A DNA stretch of 64,000 bases from Venturia oleaginea. Taxonomy: Eukaryota; Ascomycota; Dothideomycetes; Venturiales; Venturiaceae. The position numbers and the translations under genes are program-made. The stretch covers positions 1,178,001-1,242,000 of the forward strand of contig JABMLP010000014.1 of NCBI GenBank assembly GCA_013176395.1, in the 5' to 3' direction. The notes under the pieces were generated by a model. That model made no database searches. It had not been told where the DNA came from and worked only from the letters and a program-made list of their open reading frames with translations. Each line of letters opens with the position of its first letter. Positions within the stretch are counted from its first letter, which is position 1. Positions 43,103-54,855 of this stretch are shown one piece after another.

Positions 43103-43732
43103 GTAAACAAACTATGACTGACCAGTTGGAGGGCCGAGACAAAGGGGAAAGCCACGAGGAGATATACACCAAGCCTACTAAGAGGGTGCTTCAGCTCCAT
43201 CAAGACCGGAGCAAGCGAGAAAGTGCAATCCTCGTACAGATGAGAACTGAAAAGATTGGGCTTAAGGCGTTTCTTTTCAGCCGACGTGTCCCAGGTATCC
43301 TAGATTCCAGATGTGACTGCCATGAGGGGACGCAGACCGTGGCCCACATCCTTTTGGAATGCCGCAAGCTCCGGGACATCCGAAGAGAGGAACTGGGCCG
43401 CTTTCCAGGACGAAACAACCTTCGGACTATTCTGACTGCGCACAAGTTAGCCACTAAAGCCATCAGATTTATGGAACGTACGCGGATCCTTGGGCATGGT
43501 GGGATCGAGAACGCGTAGACTGTCACATCCTGGTACAGAAGGCACACTTGAGCTATACCGTTCTTACTTCCTTTATCACAATAGCTCCTGCTAGAGTACA
43601 CACATCATATGTAAACATCAGCTCTACGGCTGAACATAGAACAATACAATACACAATGATAGACATCATACATGTTTACATCACCTTGCAACCCTTACTG
43701 CAACATAGACGACGTCGTGCATTGGGGGGAGA

Positions 43733-44331
43733 CTGTAGGTAGGCGGACAGCGAAACACGAGGCATTGCCTCTCGAAGCCTAGACAATGCAGATTCGCTAG
43801 CAGGACAATCAGTATCTACAAAAGCAGGCAAGGCATTTGGAGATAGTGGTTGAGGGAAAGAAGGGAGGATGGAGGGGACAGCTAGTCTTGTTTACATTGA
43901 GCAAGGCGAAGTGGGACGCGATGGATTTGTATTTATTACGTGTCGGCTGTCTGGTGAAGTCACCCTGACCGGGCATAGCTGCTGATTAAGAGCGGCCAAA
44001 ACCGAGTAGGAATCAATCAATCGATTGCGAGCGTTGTGAGCGCGCTCGACACGCTCGATTGCAAGCGCCACGAGCGCAGGATTTCTTAGAAGATGGATCT
44101 CTATAAATAGGACGAGACTCTGCTCCCTCTCAGTGTCTCGTATCTTCACTCTCTAGTTACTTCGCTATTGCTTTTAGTTACTTAGCACAATTCACGCCTC
44201 TTATATCTTGCAAGCTTCGCTTCACTTGTTTGATACGATATTGTCGCCCGGAACACTTGAATCCTACTGTACGGATTAGCCAAATCCAGCTAGAGATAGA
44301 TTACTTTGAGCCTTAGCCTCTGCATAACAAA
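43733..44331 (-). repeat. Repeat R, copy 2 (uninterrupted reference copy)
   Basis: The only unbroken copy of a ~600-bp repeat found three times in the window. On the minus strand it contains TGTTCCGGGCGACAATATCG, a TATTTATAG box followed by GATTGATTGATTCC, and CTACCTACAGTCTCCC at the far end. It looks LTR-like (TATA box, TG...CA words), but the shared sequence runs past those words on both sides, so the class is open. It serves as the empty site for both the YR retrotransposon and the 667-bp solo LTR. Confidence 0.7.
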
Positions 44332-44356
44332 GCTTATAGTTTACCAAAATCTACTA

Positions 44357-46142
44357 ACGTGTTCAACCACCGAGCCGGCCACTTTTCCTTGGCACGATCA
44401 ACTCATGTTACAACTCTTCGATTTTATCGCTATCAACAATAGATTCCAAGTCCGTCGTGCTACTATCTGATTCAGAAGATATCTCGATGTCCTTCTTACA
44501 CGTTCGCGCATATTGCCCAGTCGCGCCGCAGTTCCTACAGCGCCTTTGAGTTGGTCGGGCTGTTTCTTGATCACCACTACTACGAGTATTCTTTGATCCC
44601 TGAGGCGCAACAGACGCCTCAGCAGCTACCCGCGCTGCTGCAGTCCCATACTCTATAGTACCACCTTGCTGGATCCGCTTCCTTTTACGCGATTTTCGCT
44701 TCGTCATTACTGCCAGTTGCTCTTCAAGCTCGTGGTTTTGTGCAATAAGTAGAGCGTTCTGGTGTAGCATCAATTCGGCGCCTTTAACGAGCTGGTAAAA
44801 GCCTGCCTGGGCAGTAATGGTGCCGAGTAAAAGACTCGCTTACGAGCTTGGATTGGGATCCAAATTCAGGAGTATTGCTTGGAGTCTTCGACTGCCACGG
44901 CGTCTCCTGTGGTGGGGGTGCTGGTAGGGTACGTAGCCGTACTTCAAGGCGATCCAACACCACCTGCGCGTTAATAGGGACAATCCCTGCTGCCTCAAAG
45001 GTCTTTCGACAATTCTCTTCCTTGAACACGTCGAAACGCGTCTTTAAAGGCAGGGAGAAAGCCTTTCTTATTGATATGGTACACGCGTCGGCGTGCCAAG
45101 TCCTGGACGCGTTGGGAGTACTTGCACTTCAATGGCGAGAAGCAGACTACGTCAAGAGGCTGGAGTATATGCGACGAGTGCGGTGGCATACAGAGGGTTA
45201 GGATCTTGTTTTCGAGGCAGTAGTCCTTAAAAGTCCTGGCTGAGATGGCTCTCGTGGCCGTCCAAAATGAGTAGCCTATAGCCCCCCACCTGCTGCGCCT
45301 TTGTATACGCGTCAAAATGCTTCAACCACCCAAGACTCAAAGACTGAGAGCTTCCGATTCCGTGGTATATCTGCCTCCTCATACCACGCAGAGATGTGAA
45401 CGCGTCCTTTATAGATAATAAATGGCGGGGTCGCATATCCAGCTGCGCAAATGCTCTGACTAACCGTAACCCATTCGCGATCGCCCGGCTGGATGAGTTC
45501 AGGTCTTGTACGTTTTTCAAAGGCTGTAACGACCTTCATTGAACCAATAACGCCCATCTGGAAGCCAATCTCGTCAAAGTTGTGCGTATCCTCGTCGTGG
45601 ATGCCGTACTTGGCTTTAGTATCTGCAACTAGCTTGAACCACGCGCCAATAATCTCTGAATCTTCCTGTAGTATTCTCTGCCTATCCTTTGCTCGATTGA
45701 AGGCTATTTTGAGCTCATCTGAGCGCGTTACGAATCTCTCAGCCCAGTTTTTGCCTACTGGCTCTCCACCGCGTATAGCTAGTAGTTTATCCGCCATATC
45801 TGCCACCTTACACAGTCGGGGTGCGAATCCTCGCGAATCGAGATCGAGAATATATCGGATATTCGTTTGCTCTTCTATCGTAGTGAGCTTATGAGAGCTT
45901 GGGCGAGTTTGCGATCGATAGATGATTCCGCAGAGCCGATCAGAGAGCCTTTGATGTTTAACGTTAAAGGCTGTAGCAGCGCGCCGTAAGCTTTGAAATT
46001 TGCCAGAGGTATAAGCCTGAAGAGCGAGATCAATTCTATCTTCTTCTTGAACGGCTCTCGCGTTGCGTTATTGAGACATTACGTGTTAAAGAGGATAAGG
46101 GCTGTGCCAAGGAAAAGTGGCCGGCTCGGTAGTGGAATACGT
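44357..46142 (-). mobile_element. Fot1/pogo-like element, copy 1 (1786 bp, TSD TA)
   Basis: Terminal inverted repeats of ~40 bp, ACGTGTTCAACCACCGAGCC... at the left and the matching ...GGCTCGGTAGTGGAATACGT at the right. TA stands on both sides (44355-44356, 46143-46144). Sits between the Zn2Cys6 pseudogene and repeat R. Confidence 0.9.
44408..46079 (-). pseudogene. Pogo transposase relic, copy 1
   Basis: ATG at 46079, fourth codon TAA. The N-terminus has a Psq-type helix-turn-helix (YTSGKFQSLRRAATAFNV, then QRLSDRL). A CENP-B-like part (KLLAIRGGEPVGKNWAERFV) and the DDE_1 core follow: NFDEIGFQMGVI, LILDGHESHLSQDF and ILTLCMPPHSSHILQPLDVV, so all three acidic residues exist. They are spread over at least four shifted frames. 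The C-terminus has a Lys/Arg cluster (KRKSRKRKRIQ) and a zinc-knuckle-like CRNCGATGQYARTC in which the His is Gln. Not functional. Confidence 0.85.
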
Positions 46143-46172
46143 TAGATCTACTACGTGATAGAATTTAATAGA

Positions 46173-47200
46173 TTATAAGCCAAACTTGAAGCTTGTCATC
46201 ACGGCACGGCGTATGCTCTCCGATAGCATCCAATTTTCCCAGGTCTCTTCCGCCTCTTGAAGCTCGAGATCTGCGCGACGCAGGAGCTGGAGGCCAAAGG
46301 CTGCAATTGAGCTTTCTTGCTGTTCAGCCAGTATCCTTTGCTTAAGGTCGCCATGATACATCAGGATAGCTTGGTACAGCAATATGATAAAATAATGGCT
46401 GTGCAGAAAAGTATTCATTGAAGACTTAGAAACAGATTGTGGAGGGAAGAAAAGATTGACTGACTTCCTTTCCTAAGTAATGGCATAAAGCCTGACTATA
46501 TACACATAACTGTAGAAACCTCTAGAATATATGAGGTCATTGCAGATCCTCAGTGTGGAGTATATGAACTTCACATGATGCCAAGACGTTCCTATCCCAA
46601 GATGTTTCAACACAATAGATCCTGCAACCTCGATAGCGCCTCCAGGAGAGTGCCGGTCTGTACAGATTGGAACAATTCATTGGCCTCTAAATCCAAACTT
46701 CGAAACAACATAGGCTGTTGGTGTCGTTCATCAGTGACTGGGCAGAGCAAATTCCAAACGCAGTTCGTATTGGCGAGGAAAAATGGTCCCGATACAGCTC
46801 CTTGCGAATGAATGTCGTTTCTGCATGTTGTGCAAATGATCGTGGAAGACCTTTCAGCTGTGCAATCATCCACTCCGAGCTCTTGGTTTTTCCAGAAACA
46901 GGTTGCAATTCTCCTAGATTATCGAGAAAGCTTGGGATGCTGAATTGTTGGAGACTTCCCATGTGCACATGCTGCCAATGGAAGTTGTCCCATACGTGGT
47001 TTTCGCTCTGCCGGGGCTGTTCCTGGAGTTCGATTGGCTCGAAATCTTCGAAAGAACTTAAGCTAATAACAACATCGCTCGTTGCTATAGAGGCTCTTCC
47101 TGCGCTCTGGACAACAGGAGACGCCGATTCCCGGCGCATACAGATACCCACCCACTGTGCAAAACGATCCAGCATCGCCTCCCAATCTTCACTCGTCCTA
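46173..47200 (-). pseudogene. Zn2Cys6 transcription factor relic, 3' half
   Basis: A broken fungal C6-regulator C-terminal region reads leftwards. It has IPSFLDNLGELQPVSGKTKSS, AQHAETTFIRKELY and SPIRTAFGICSAQSLMNDTN; a frameshift near 46690; LDLEANELFQSVQTGTLLEA and SRLQDLL; then, after the solo LTR, LYQAILMYHGDLKQRI, LQLLRRADLELQEAEETWEN and WMLSESIRRAVM to a stop at 46173. Segments such as the W-x-W...ES.RR block are typical of this family. No Zn cluster is found; the upstream part would lie where the divergent HET gene begins. Non-functional. Confidence 0.75.
46385..46612 (-). mobile_element. Solo LTR (228 bp) in the regulator relic, TSD TATTG
   Basis: On the minus strand TGTTGAAACATCTTGG...TTATTTTATCA, flanked by TATTG on both sides (46617-46613 and 46384-46380). 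Taking out the LTR and one TATTG brings the two halves of the regulator into the same frame at LQDLL/LYQAI. Confidence 0.9.
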
Positions 47201-47221
47201 CACAGATTCCATGCCAACACC

Positions 47222-48941
47222 ATGGCCGATGCCTCATCAGTGGCCACGATGCTCGCTCCCCGAGCAGGGGAAGCCTATGAGCCTAATTACGACAACTTCT
47301 ATACCCCGCAAAACGATGAGTTCTACAAAAGCTTTGCATATAACCCTCTGTGCAGGGAGAGGAAAGAGATTCGTTTGATCAGGCTGTTGCCGGACTCGGG
47401 TGATGGACAAGTCAAGTGTGAACTCATGGACAATATTGTGCTCGCTCAGTATCAGAATGCTTATACGGCTCTGTCCTATTGCGCCGGCGATCCTAATGAC
47501 ATTGCAACTATACTCATAAATAATCGGCCTTTCAAGGTCTTTGCGAACCTAGGCCACGCGTTGAGGGAGGTGCGGGCTTATTGGTATAGGAAGAACCATG
47601 AACACAAGCCGCTATGGAAGCCCTTGATCGATCGAAGCAAGAGTTGTTGGTCCGCAGATTCTCCTCGCGGGAAAGGACTGTTGCTGTGGGTGGATCAGAT
47701 CTGCATTAATCAAAGTGAGTTACAAGAACGATCACACCAGGTATGCATTTAGTTGTGGGAAGGTTGATATATAATCCTTAACATCTATGCAGGTCGGTTT
47801 CATGAGAGAAATCTACCAGTCTGCACAACTGGTGCTCGTGTGTCTATCACAACATGGATGTACGAAGACTCTCCGGCGGCGATTTCTACAAGAGATACAA
47901 AAGGCTATACCAAAGGGATTCTCCGATCCATCGCGCGTGGGACTTGGCCAGACAAAAGAGTTGAAAGCTCTGCTCACAGAGGCCTCCGCTCAACAAAAGG
48001 AAGCCCTCATCGAGTTATTTTGCAGTCCGTGGTGGAAAAGAGCCTGGGTCTTTCAAGAATTTGTCGTTTCTTCGAAAGCAGTCTTGCTCTTCGCAGGGCA
48101 CGATATACATTGGAAAACACTAAGAGTTGTGTGCGAACTGATGCACACTAGCCATGATGCTGTAGTCAAAGGAACCCTCACTATCGCCACGTCGCTATTC
48201 AGAGCAAAACAATCGTGGACAGGGCAGCAGGACATCAAGGTGCTGTTATCTCATGCTCAGTACACGGAGGCTTCTGATAGTCGGGACAAGGTGTACGCTT
48301 TCGTCGGGCTCGCCGGACAAGAGTATTCGGTCAAACCTGACTACTCACCAGCAAAATCGGCTTCGGAGGTGTATTTGCACATTAGTCGAAAAATAATTGA
48401 ATCCGAAAACCGGCTCAGTATTCTTGCGCTTGCTGCAGACTCGCCACTTCCGGCCTCCGGTCAACCGTCGTGGGCGTTATCCATGATACCGTGCATGAAT
48501 ATGAGACCAGATTCGTCCATCGTCTCCGATCGTTGGATCAACTTTTTTACCACTTTGGCCAAACCGCCTCTGGGTGGAATTGCCGCAAGATTCGGTGATG
48601 GAGATGGATCCATCCTCGTCCACGGAGCAAGATTGGCAAAAGGAAATCTTGTCGAAAAATCCTGGGCAGTAAAAGGTCAGACTGTAGTAAGGCCTTTTGG
48701 TGCATTCAGATCTCCATTGAAAATGGAAGATGAACTGTGGAAGTTGTCAGGTGCCCGCCCTCCATTTGTGTTGAGACCGAGTGGTCACCATTATTTTCTC
48801 ATAGGACCTGTGTGGGATACATATTGTTGTGAAAACGACCCTCTTGGTCCTGTTCATCTTAGTATACGCGACGTGGAAGAAAATTTGCTTGATGCCGTGG
48901 ACAACGGTATGCTACACTGGACGGTACTGTCTTTGGTCTAG
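47222..48941 (+). CDS. HET-domain (heterokaryon incompatibility) protein, 2 exons
   Basis: Exons 47222-47740 and 47793-48941 give 1668 nt, 555 aa; the 52-nt intron has GTATGC and CAG ends. The ATG at 47222 (MADASSVATM) or the internal ATG at 47249 (MLAPRAGEAY) could be used. The three HET blocks are present: AYTALSYCAGDPNDIATILI with FANLGHALREVRAYW, then LLWVDQICINQSELQERSHQ, and KRAWVFQEFVVSSKAVLLFA. The remaining ~330 residues are the variable C-terminal part, with SDSRDKVYAFVGLA typical of the group. HET proteins trigger programmed cell death after fusion of unlike hyphae. No partner domain (NACHT, WD40) is attached. The gene is intact among mobile elements, a common setting for HET genes. 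Confidence 0.9.
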
Positions 48942-51347
48942 AGGAGAGTGTGGCAGTTTTCTCTGAGACCGATTGTTTAATTACTACGGTCGGTCCCTTT
49001 ACTGATGTCCTTTCTTCTTACTATTGAAACTTAGTTTGTAGTCTCCAAGTCAAAAGACTACTCGTGGATGGTCATATTCTTAGGTCCGTAGGTCATAGAA
49101 GGGAGCTCAGTTGACGGCCCCGCTTTGTTACTATGGATGAGCTATACTGGTACGAGGTCTGGTTAGTGGAATTCTGTTTTCGGAGAAGATCGCATACTTC
49201 GTCATCATGAGCAATTGTACAGGATGGCTATGCTTGAGATGTATTGGTATTGGCGAAGCCACTAATCTTCATTGAAATGATGTCGTCCTTCAAGGGCCAG
49301 AGCACGGCAACCCGTGGGGAAGATCCGATACCATGTTCTTATCATCATCAATGATTTTCGACTTTATAATTTGAAATTGTGATGCGGCTAGAGCACGATA
49401 TTTTGGTCAGAAAGCATGGGCGAGAGGGCCGACCCAAGGCGTGGGCGTGGGTTTCCATGACGTGGTTGCTGGCTGTACCTAAGCACTACGTGCTGCTTCC
49501 GGGCTGTCAGGCTGATGGTGGAGCTGGATACCAAGGTCAAGCTTGCTTTTTATGGGACATGTAGGACAAGGTCGAGATTCAAGGACAAGATTGATAGGCG
49601 ATAAACGGGGGTTTCAGAATATAGGTGAAAGTTGTATGCATTGACCTGGCAAGACGATGCGTTGCGACGTGTTTGGATTCCGTGTAGAACAAACGCGGGC
49701 TCTAGTTGGAGAGTTGAGTGTGTTCTCGGATCTAGTCTCCGGAGAGACATAGGCGAAGTCGTGCAGCATTTGCGCGCTTCGAGAAAGGGTGGCCGCAGTC
49801 ATTACTGACGGAAAGATTGACGGTAGCGAGGGACCTATTTTTGGACGAGAGGCTGCGACGTTGTGAAGGTCGGAATATTAATATTCTAGCAGCTGGACCC
49901 AGATAGGTGGGACGGCAGCCTCAGGGCAGCCTGAGTGTCGAAGATCACGTGATGATTGGAGGAGGAGTGGAACGGCTCCTCATTGGCGGGATTGATGTCG
50001 GCCAGTTCGCAACCTCCAACCAGTTCGGCGGGTATCAGGAATCAGGATATTCACATGTAGCATGTTTGAGAAGTGGCAGGCTTGCGGCGGGTCTGTGATT
50101 CCCGCAGCCAGCATGAAGCCCATCGACTCCATCGTGATTTAAGAAAGTGAGAGATGGGTTCGTTCGCCGAGGAGGGGTATGTTGCTAGTCGGTGTGGTTG
50201 AGCAGGCCTTTTCCTGGTAAAATGCTGGAGGGTCTGAAGTTAATTCCCGGTTGACGGTCGACAGTCGGGCGCTAGACAATACTGTTGAGATTGTCTCAGT
50301 TCGAAGATGATTTCTATAGCAGTTTCTACCGCGTAGGGTGGACACGAGGGTGCAGATCTGCAATTCTTCCCCAGACGGACGGGACAGGCGGAGGAGGCCT
50401 CTTCATGTTATTATACACGTAGTATAACGCCGGTATATACATGTATAACGCCGCCAGGATAACATACAGAGTATCTCATCTCGGCAGCGCACTCTCAGCC
50501 ATTCTGCGCCATTTGCTGCTCCGGTCTTCTTACTCTTCGTGAGTTCAATGGGAGGCAGTAGGAGACTCTCGCTTGATAGAATGGCGCTGCTCTCGCTTGG
50601 TAGAATGGCTGATAGATTGGTGCTGCTCTCGCTTGACAGAATGTTACTCTCTGTCGCATCGTCCAAGACATGCCCCCAATCCAGGCCAGCCGCAGGACGC
50701 GATTCGCTCTGTTTACCGGGCCCTTTGCGGTGCGCGTCATTGGCATCACGCCTACGCTTGCTGCTTGCATACTCCACAAGTGCCAGGTCCATTGTTCTGA
50801 CCATCTATAGAGTCCCTCATCCCCCCAAGCTGCCTTTATCAACGAAACCGGAGACATTTCGAAATCATCTCTGACGTTCCCTGCCACATCCGAACACCCC
50901 CACCACCACCCAAAGAGTTTCTTCCCTGGACCTCAAACACCACTGTTCCCAGCTCCCACCAACGAGCACGAGCCCCGACGGACCTCCTCGAAACCCACGA
51001 TACTGCATGTTGGACATATAATGGATGCCACCTAATCTGCCTAAATTCCATACAAGAGGTACTCCATCGTCATTCGAACGACGCCCGCGCCGGCGCATCA
51101 ACACTGAATCTTCACTCCCTAACCCACTAATGCGACTGCCTTCTTATACACAGCACAACCAGTTCTCGCGCCTACGCCCTTTAATTGAATAATCACCGTC
51201 ACCTACCTCCGCCCAGTTTCAGCCTGTTCTAGAATTGTTTTCGCTCTCAGCCTCTAAACCTTCGCGACGCATAATATGCTTCCATATACCTCCGTTCTTT
51301 AAACGCTCTACCAACATAACCCGACCATATCCGCCCTTCAGCCTTGA
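48942..51347. other. Gene-less 2.4 kb
   Basis: No recognisable gene. On the minus strand 50403-50804 is open (133 aa) with a repeated SSES..ILPSES pattern caused by short imperfect DNA repeats at 50565-50645 (CTGCTCTCGCTTGRYAGAATG); composition and start give no support. The right part (50800-51347) is a CT-rich leader region of the next gene. Confidence 0.4.
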
Positions 51348-51404
51348 CGAAGCCCTATCACGAGCCTTGCACGTCGACCATATTTCCAAGTCACATCAGT
51401 CGTC

Positions 51405-51629
51405 GTGGCCGACTATTACAATCCTCCTGGGTTGCCCCAACCGTATTCTTACATTCATGCCGCAACCCACGACGCAGACATCTCGCCTTCAATTGCATCG
51501 GATTTGACTGTCACGGGAGAACATACATTGGGTCGTGGTGACAGGACAAGCAACAATTCTCAAAGCCCGCACTTCCGAAGCAGAATTAAGCACAAATACC
51601 AACACAACACACAAAATCCGGCCCTGTGA
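51405..51629 (+). other. Upstream frame before the Zn2Cys6 gene, possible N-terminal extension
   Basis: A 74-codon frame with protein-like composition (ADYYNPPGLPQPYSYIH, TVTGEHTLGRGDRTSN). It opens with GTG rather than ATG; the frame is open back to a stop at 51345. It ends in TGA at 51627-51629, sharing the A with the regulator ATG (GTGATGA). Either an upstream ORF or a lost N-terminus now two bases out of frame. Confidence 0.4.
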
Positions 51630-53927
51630 TGAAGGGCGTTAATGGAGGAGGCAGCACAAAGCTAGCAGAGGGCTCGGCGACTTCACTAGAAACACCAGCC
51701 GCGAGCAAGCCAAAAAGAGTGCGAACAGGTTGTTTGACATGCAGGGAACGGCATTTGAAATGCGACGAAGGGCTGCCGATATGTCAAAATTGCCGGAAAT
51801 CGAGCAGGATTTGCAAGAGAGGGGTGCGTTTGAATTTCATCGATACCACTGTGAAAGCTCCGGCGGTCATGGCGCCGATTCACAACTGGAATGTGACTTT
51901 CTTGGATGAATCGCGGGAGATTGCTTCGGAGTACAGGGATGGGCTGAGCAAGTACATGGCTCTGGAAAAACGACCTTCACGGACACGACACTCCGAAAAT
52001 GGTCTGGGATTTGATTTTTCTGGGCCCGTCGTTGCGCCTCCGCTCCATCACCAGCAAGCATTGCCGCCGATACAGGGAATGTTACCAGACAACTTTTCAC
52101 ACGATCCTGTTAGCCTCAACTTCGATACGCAACAGCGGGGAGCACACCATCAGCACACACACTCTCATTCAGAATCGACGTACTCGGGCTCGAATATACC
52201 TACCACGGCAGGTACTTCCTACGGCTCGGCAGAGCAGCATCTTGTGACTTCATGTGAGGGCCGGGACTATGTTCGAGATCCGAATGAGGTTCTCTATATG
52301 CAAGTTTTTGTTGAAGAGGTTGGTTTGTGGATGGACAGCATGGACGCAGATAAACACGTATGTAATAGAAGTGGCTGATATGCGCTTTCGCTGATTCGTG
52401 TATAGTTCTCCGAGCTTCTCCCTTTCAACTCGTTGAACAACGAGATGCTGTACAATGCGTTTCTCGCGTGCGGGGCACGACATCTGGCACTTGTGAACCC
52501 GAAATATAGTGACGACGTGGCATTGCAGTACTACAATACCGCGACGAGTTACCTACTGCAAAACTTACAGGACGAGAATCGTAACTGCGTCATGTGCGCC
52601 ACCACCGCTGTCATCCTTAACGTCTACGAAATAATGTCCGAACGTGCTTTGCAGCGTATGAACCACATTGCGGGAGCACGAGCACTCATCAAAGAGTGTG
52701 GATGGAATGCGCGATCTCATGGTGTGGGGGCCGCATGCTTCTGGCTGAATGTCGGTATGGAGCTGTTGAGTTGTCTGCATTACAACTGGCCTGTGGCGTG
52801 GGATCCAGATGACTGGGGCGTCGATATGGACTTTACTCGGCCTGAGAATGGCCAAGGAAAGGAAGAAATATGGTGCCATCGAATGATCAATATCCTCGCT
52901 CGAGTGGCCAACTTTAGATCCCAGATCCCACTTTTGGGGCCTACGAACTCACCTCGGAGTGAGCACATACAACGACAGACCAGATATAACGCGTGGCAGC
53001 AACTCAAAAATCTGGCCGACTCGTGGAACCGTCACGTTCCGCGGACGATGCACCCGCTCGGCTACCTCGAGTCATTTCAAACGACTTCTCGATCATGCTT
53101 TCCCGAAGTATGGCTGATCAAACGAACTTCAATGTATGCGCGACTACTCTACCACACCGCGATGGTATTGCTGGCTCAAACGAATCCGATTGGGCCGGTG
53201 AACACATCTCGAGAGATGCGAGAGATGCAACATGAGAATGCTATGCTGATTTGCGGTATCGTGGCCCATGTCAAAGACAGGTTCGTCTAGTCTTTGCTTG
53301 TTCGATGTAATGCTAACAATTAATAGAGGGGTTGCAAGTGTAGTGATAAGATCCATTACCATCGCATCCGAGTGTTTACTGGAACGACGACAGCAAGAAG
53401 AGGTCATCCGCATCCTCGAAAAGATCAGCCATGAAACCGGTTGGCGCGTCAGTTTTCTGTATAAAGAACTGCCTGACAAATGGGGATGGTCAGGTCCATA
53501 CATACCCCAAGCGCAACAGCAGCAAGCTCAACAACAGCCAACGCCTGTTCAACAGCAAAACATGCCAGCTGCACCACCACCGCCTCAGCATCAGCATACA
53601 CAACGTCCCCCACCCCAACACCAGCATGCTGCACATTCTCCTTTGCAACACCAGCAGCAAGGTCTCCATCAATCATTACATCAACCACAAACACGCCCGC
53701 ATTCACAACAACAACAACAACAACCTCCACCACAAGTTACGGTGTCCCGCCAGCCAAACGTATCCTTACCGCCAGTGGCCACTCAACCGCCACCTCCAGT
53801 ATCGAGACCGAGGAATCCACTCATTACTGCGGATTTCTCTATGCCTCAACACCCTTATCAGAGCTATTATGTTGCCCCTAACTCTACCCTCGCGAGGCAA
53901 AGTCAGATACAAGCTTCTTATTATTGA
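51629..53927 (+). CDS. Zn2Cys6 transcription factor with Q/P/H-rich tail, 3 exons
   Basis: Exons 51629-52357, 52406-53280 and 53327-53927 give 2205 nt, 734 aa. Introns of 48 and 46 nt have GTATGT/TAG and GTTCGT/TAG ends and a TGCTAACA branch site. The binuclear zinc cluster is at about residues 36-63 (CLTCRERHLKC, ICQNCRKSSRIC: CX2CX6CX6CX2CX6C), preceded by basic SKPKRVRTG. The middle region matches the fungal-specific regulatory domain (NEMLYNAFLACGARHLALV, MCATTAVILNVYEIMSERAL, RMNHIAGARALIKECGWNAR). The C-terminal ~150 residues are rich in Gln, Pro and His, an activation-domain type. Nuclear DNA-binding regulator; it resembles proteins named ARCA-like in other fungi, but the target genes are unknown. 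The long CT-rich leader contains upstream frames. Confidence 0.9.
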
Positions 53928-54855
53928 TAATGTCTTTCGCTAAAGTCTTCTTTCTATTGTTCATATTTGCGCCCTCGAAATTCTCTTTACGATCACAAGG
54001 CATTTGAGCGGAAAGCGTGCGAGATTTATTTTGGCGTTCAGCAGATCTAGACGGACGCGGTGTCGTCCTGGCGGTGATATGCTTTTGCATTTCGGCTTCG
54101 TTGTTTTTCGAGCCTGGTGTTTTTGGGCGTTTTCGTGAAAATGGTGGTGAGTATTTGAGTTTGGCTATGCTCTGGTTGTTTATGTGGGATGATTTTTTGA
54201 TGGTTTTTTTGTTGTTTATATAAGAGAGATGCATTATGCATTATGCATTATGCGTGCTGACTGTATGATATATCCCCCCAATTTTGGATCGCTTCATGCT
54301 GCTGTATGTATCAATGAGAAAGTGCTAGTGTTGAGCACGATGTGGTAATCTTAGTTATCAAGTTTGCTTCGGATTGCGGTTCGCGGATGGAGAATGGGTG
54401 GCACGTGTTTCTTTTCTGATATTCATGCGATGAGCATTGAGGATGAGGACTCTTGAGCGATGAGTTAGAGGTGTGGGTGGAAGAGAGGCGTGGCTTGGCT
54501 CTAGTATAGATTCTCTTCTCGTCATTTATCTGGAACTAAACTCCTGATGGTAGATTAGAATTATGGCGTTCTTCCCGCAGCAACTCCTCCACTTATACAC
54601 AAATAGAAATGTTACCGCGGTTCGCCTTGTCGCTTGTCACCCTCCTACTCCTCTCCACGTCTTTTGGCGTGATACGCATTCTCACGTCGGTCACATTTTC
54701 ATCGCCTAGATAGTGTTGCAAGGATAAATTGTAGATTTTATTCGGGCGGGAAGAATGTACATGGCTCTTTATTTACTGGCGTAAAAGAGTACTTGAGACT
54801 CTTTGGATTTAGACTACCACGCTACTTATAAATTGATAGGGTATTCTTACGGTTA
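53928..54855. other. Intergenic, 0.9 kb
   Basis: No gene supported. A short ATGCATT microsatellite is at 54233-54252. The T-rich stretch 54180-54225 gives open frames on both strands that are probably due to base composition. Confidence 0.4.

Larger units (their letters stand above)
38112..43518 (+). pseudogene. Tad-like LINE ORF2 relic, cut by gypsy A and by a MULE
   Basis: RT of the non-LTR type: RIYNAWNNGKGQVASLLLLD, VSGAFDNVFHKRLLHNLRK, TGVPQGSPLSPILYIFYN and the catalytic YIDDAAIL (~38450). A frameshift near 38600 leads to ITCKYLGVTLDSKLQWKEHI and the rest of the fingers/thumb region to a stop at 39098. An RNase H domain follows (CIYTDGSSIGGHTGAAA, FTDNQAAIRSL, RWIPAHEGIDGNEAADKAA). Its C-terminal part is 43112-43518, beyond the inserted MULE (AILVQMRTEKIGLKAFLF; zinc-knuckle CDCHEGTQTVAHILLEC; RFMERTRILG). 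The 5' half, including the endonuclease, is missing because gypsy A lies at its left edge. TAG and TGA codons near 39824 and 43112 fit RIP-type changes of Gln and Trp codons. Confidence 0.85.

Noticed and set aside
44030..44060. GAGCG/CGCTC-rich stretch considered an independent regulatory site
   Set aside because: It is an internal part of repeat R and recurs in partial form in the other copies.
50403..50804. 133-codon frame with SSES-type repeats considered a gene
   Set aside because: The pattern comes from short imperfect DNA repeats; no conserved domain, and the tail is composed of low-complexity TAT/ACG codons.
53884..54241. Lys/Asn-rich 116-codon frame on the minus strand
   Set aside because: Caused by a T-rich plus strand downstream of the regulator gene; no motif, no homology recognised.
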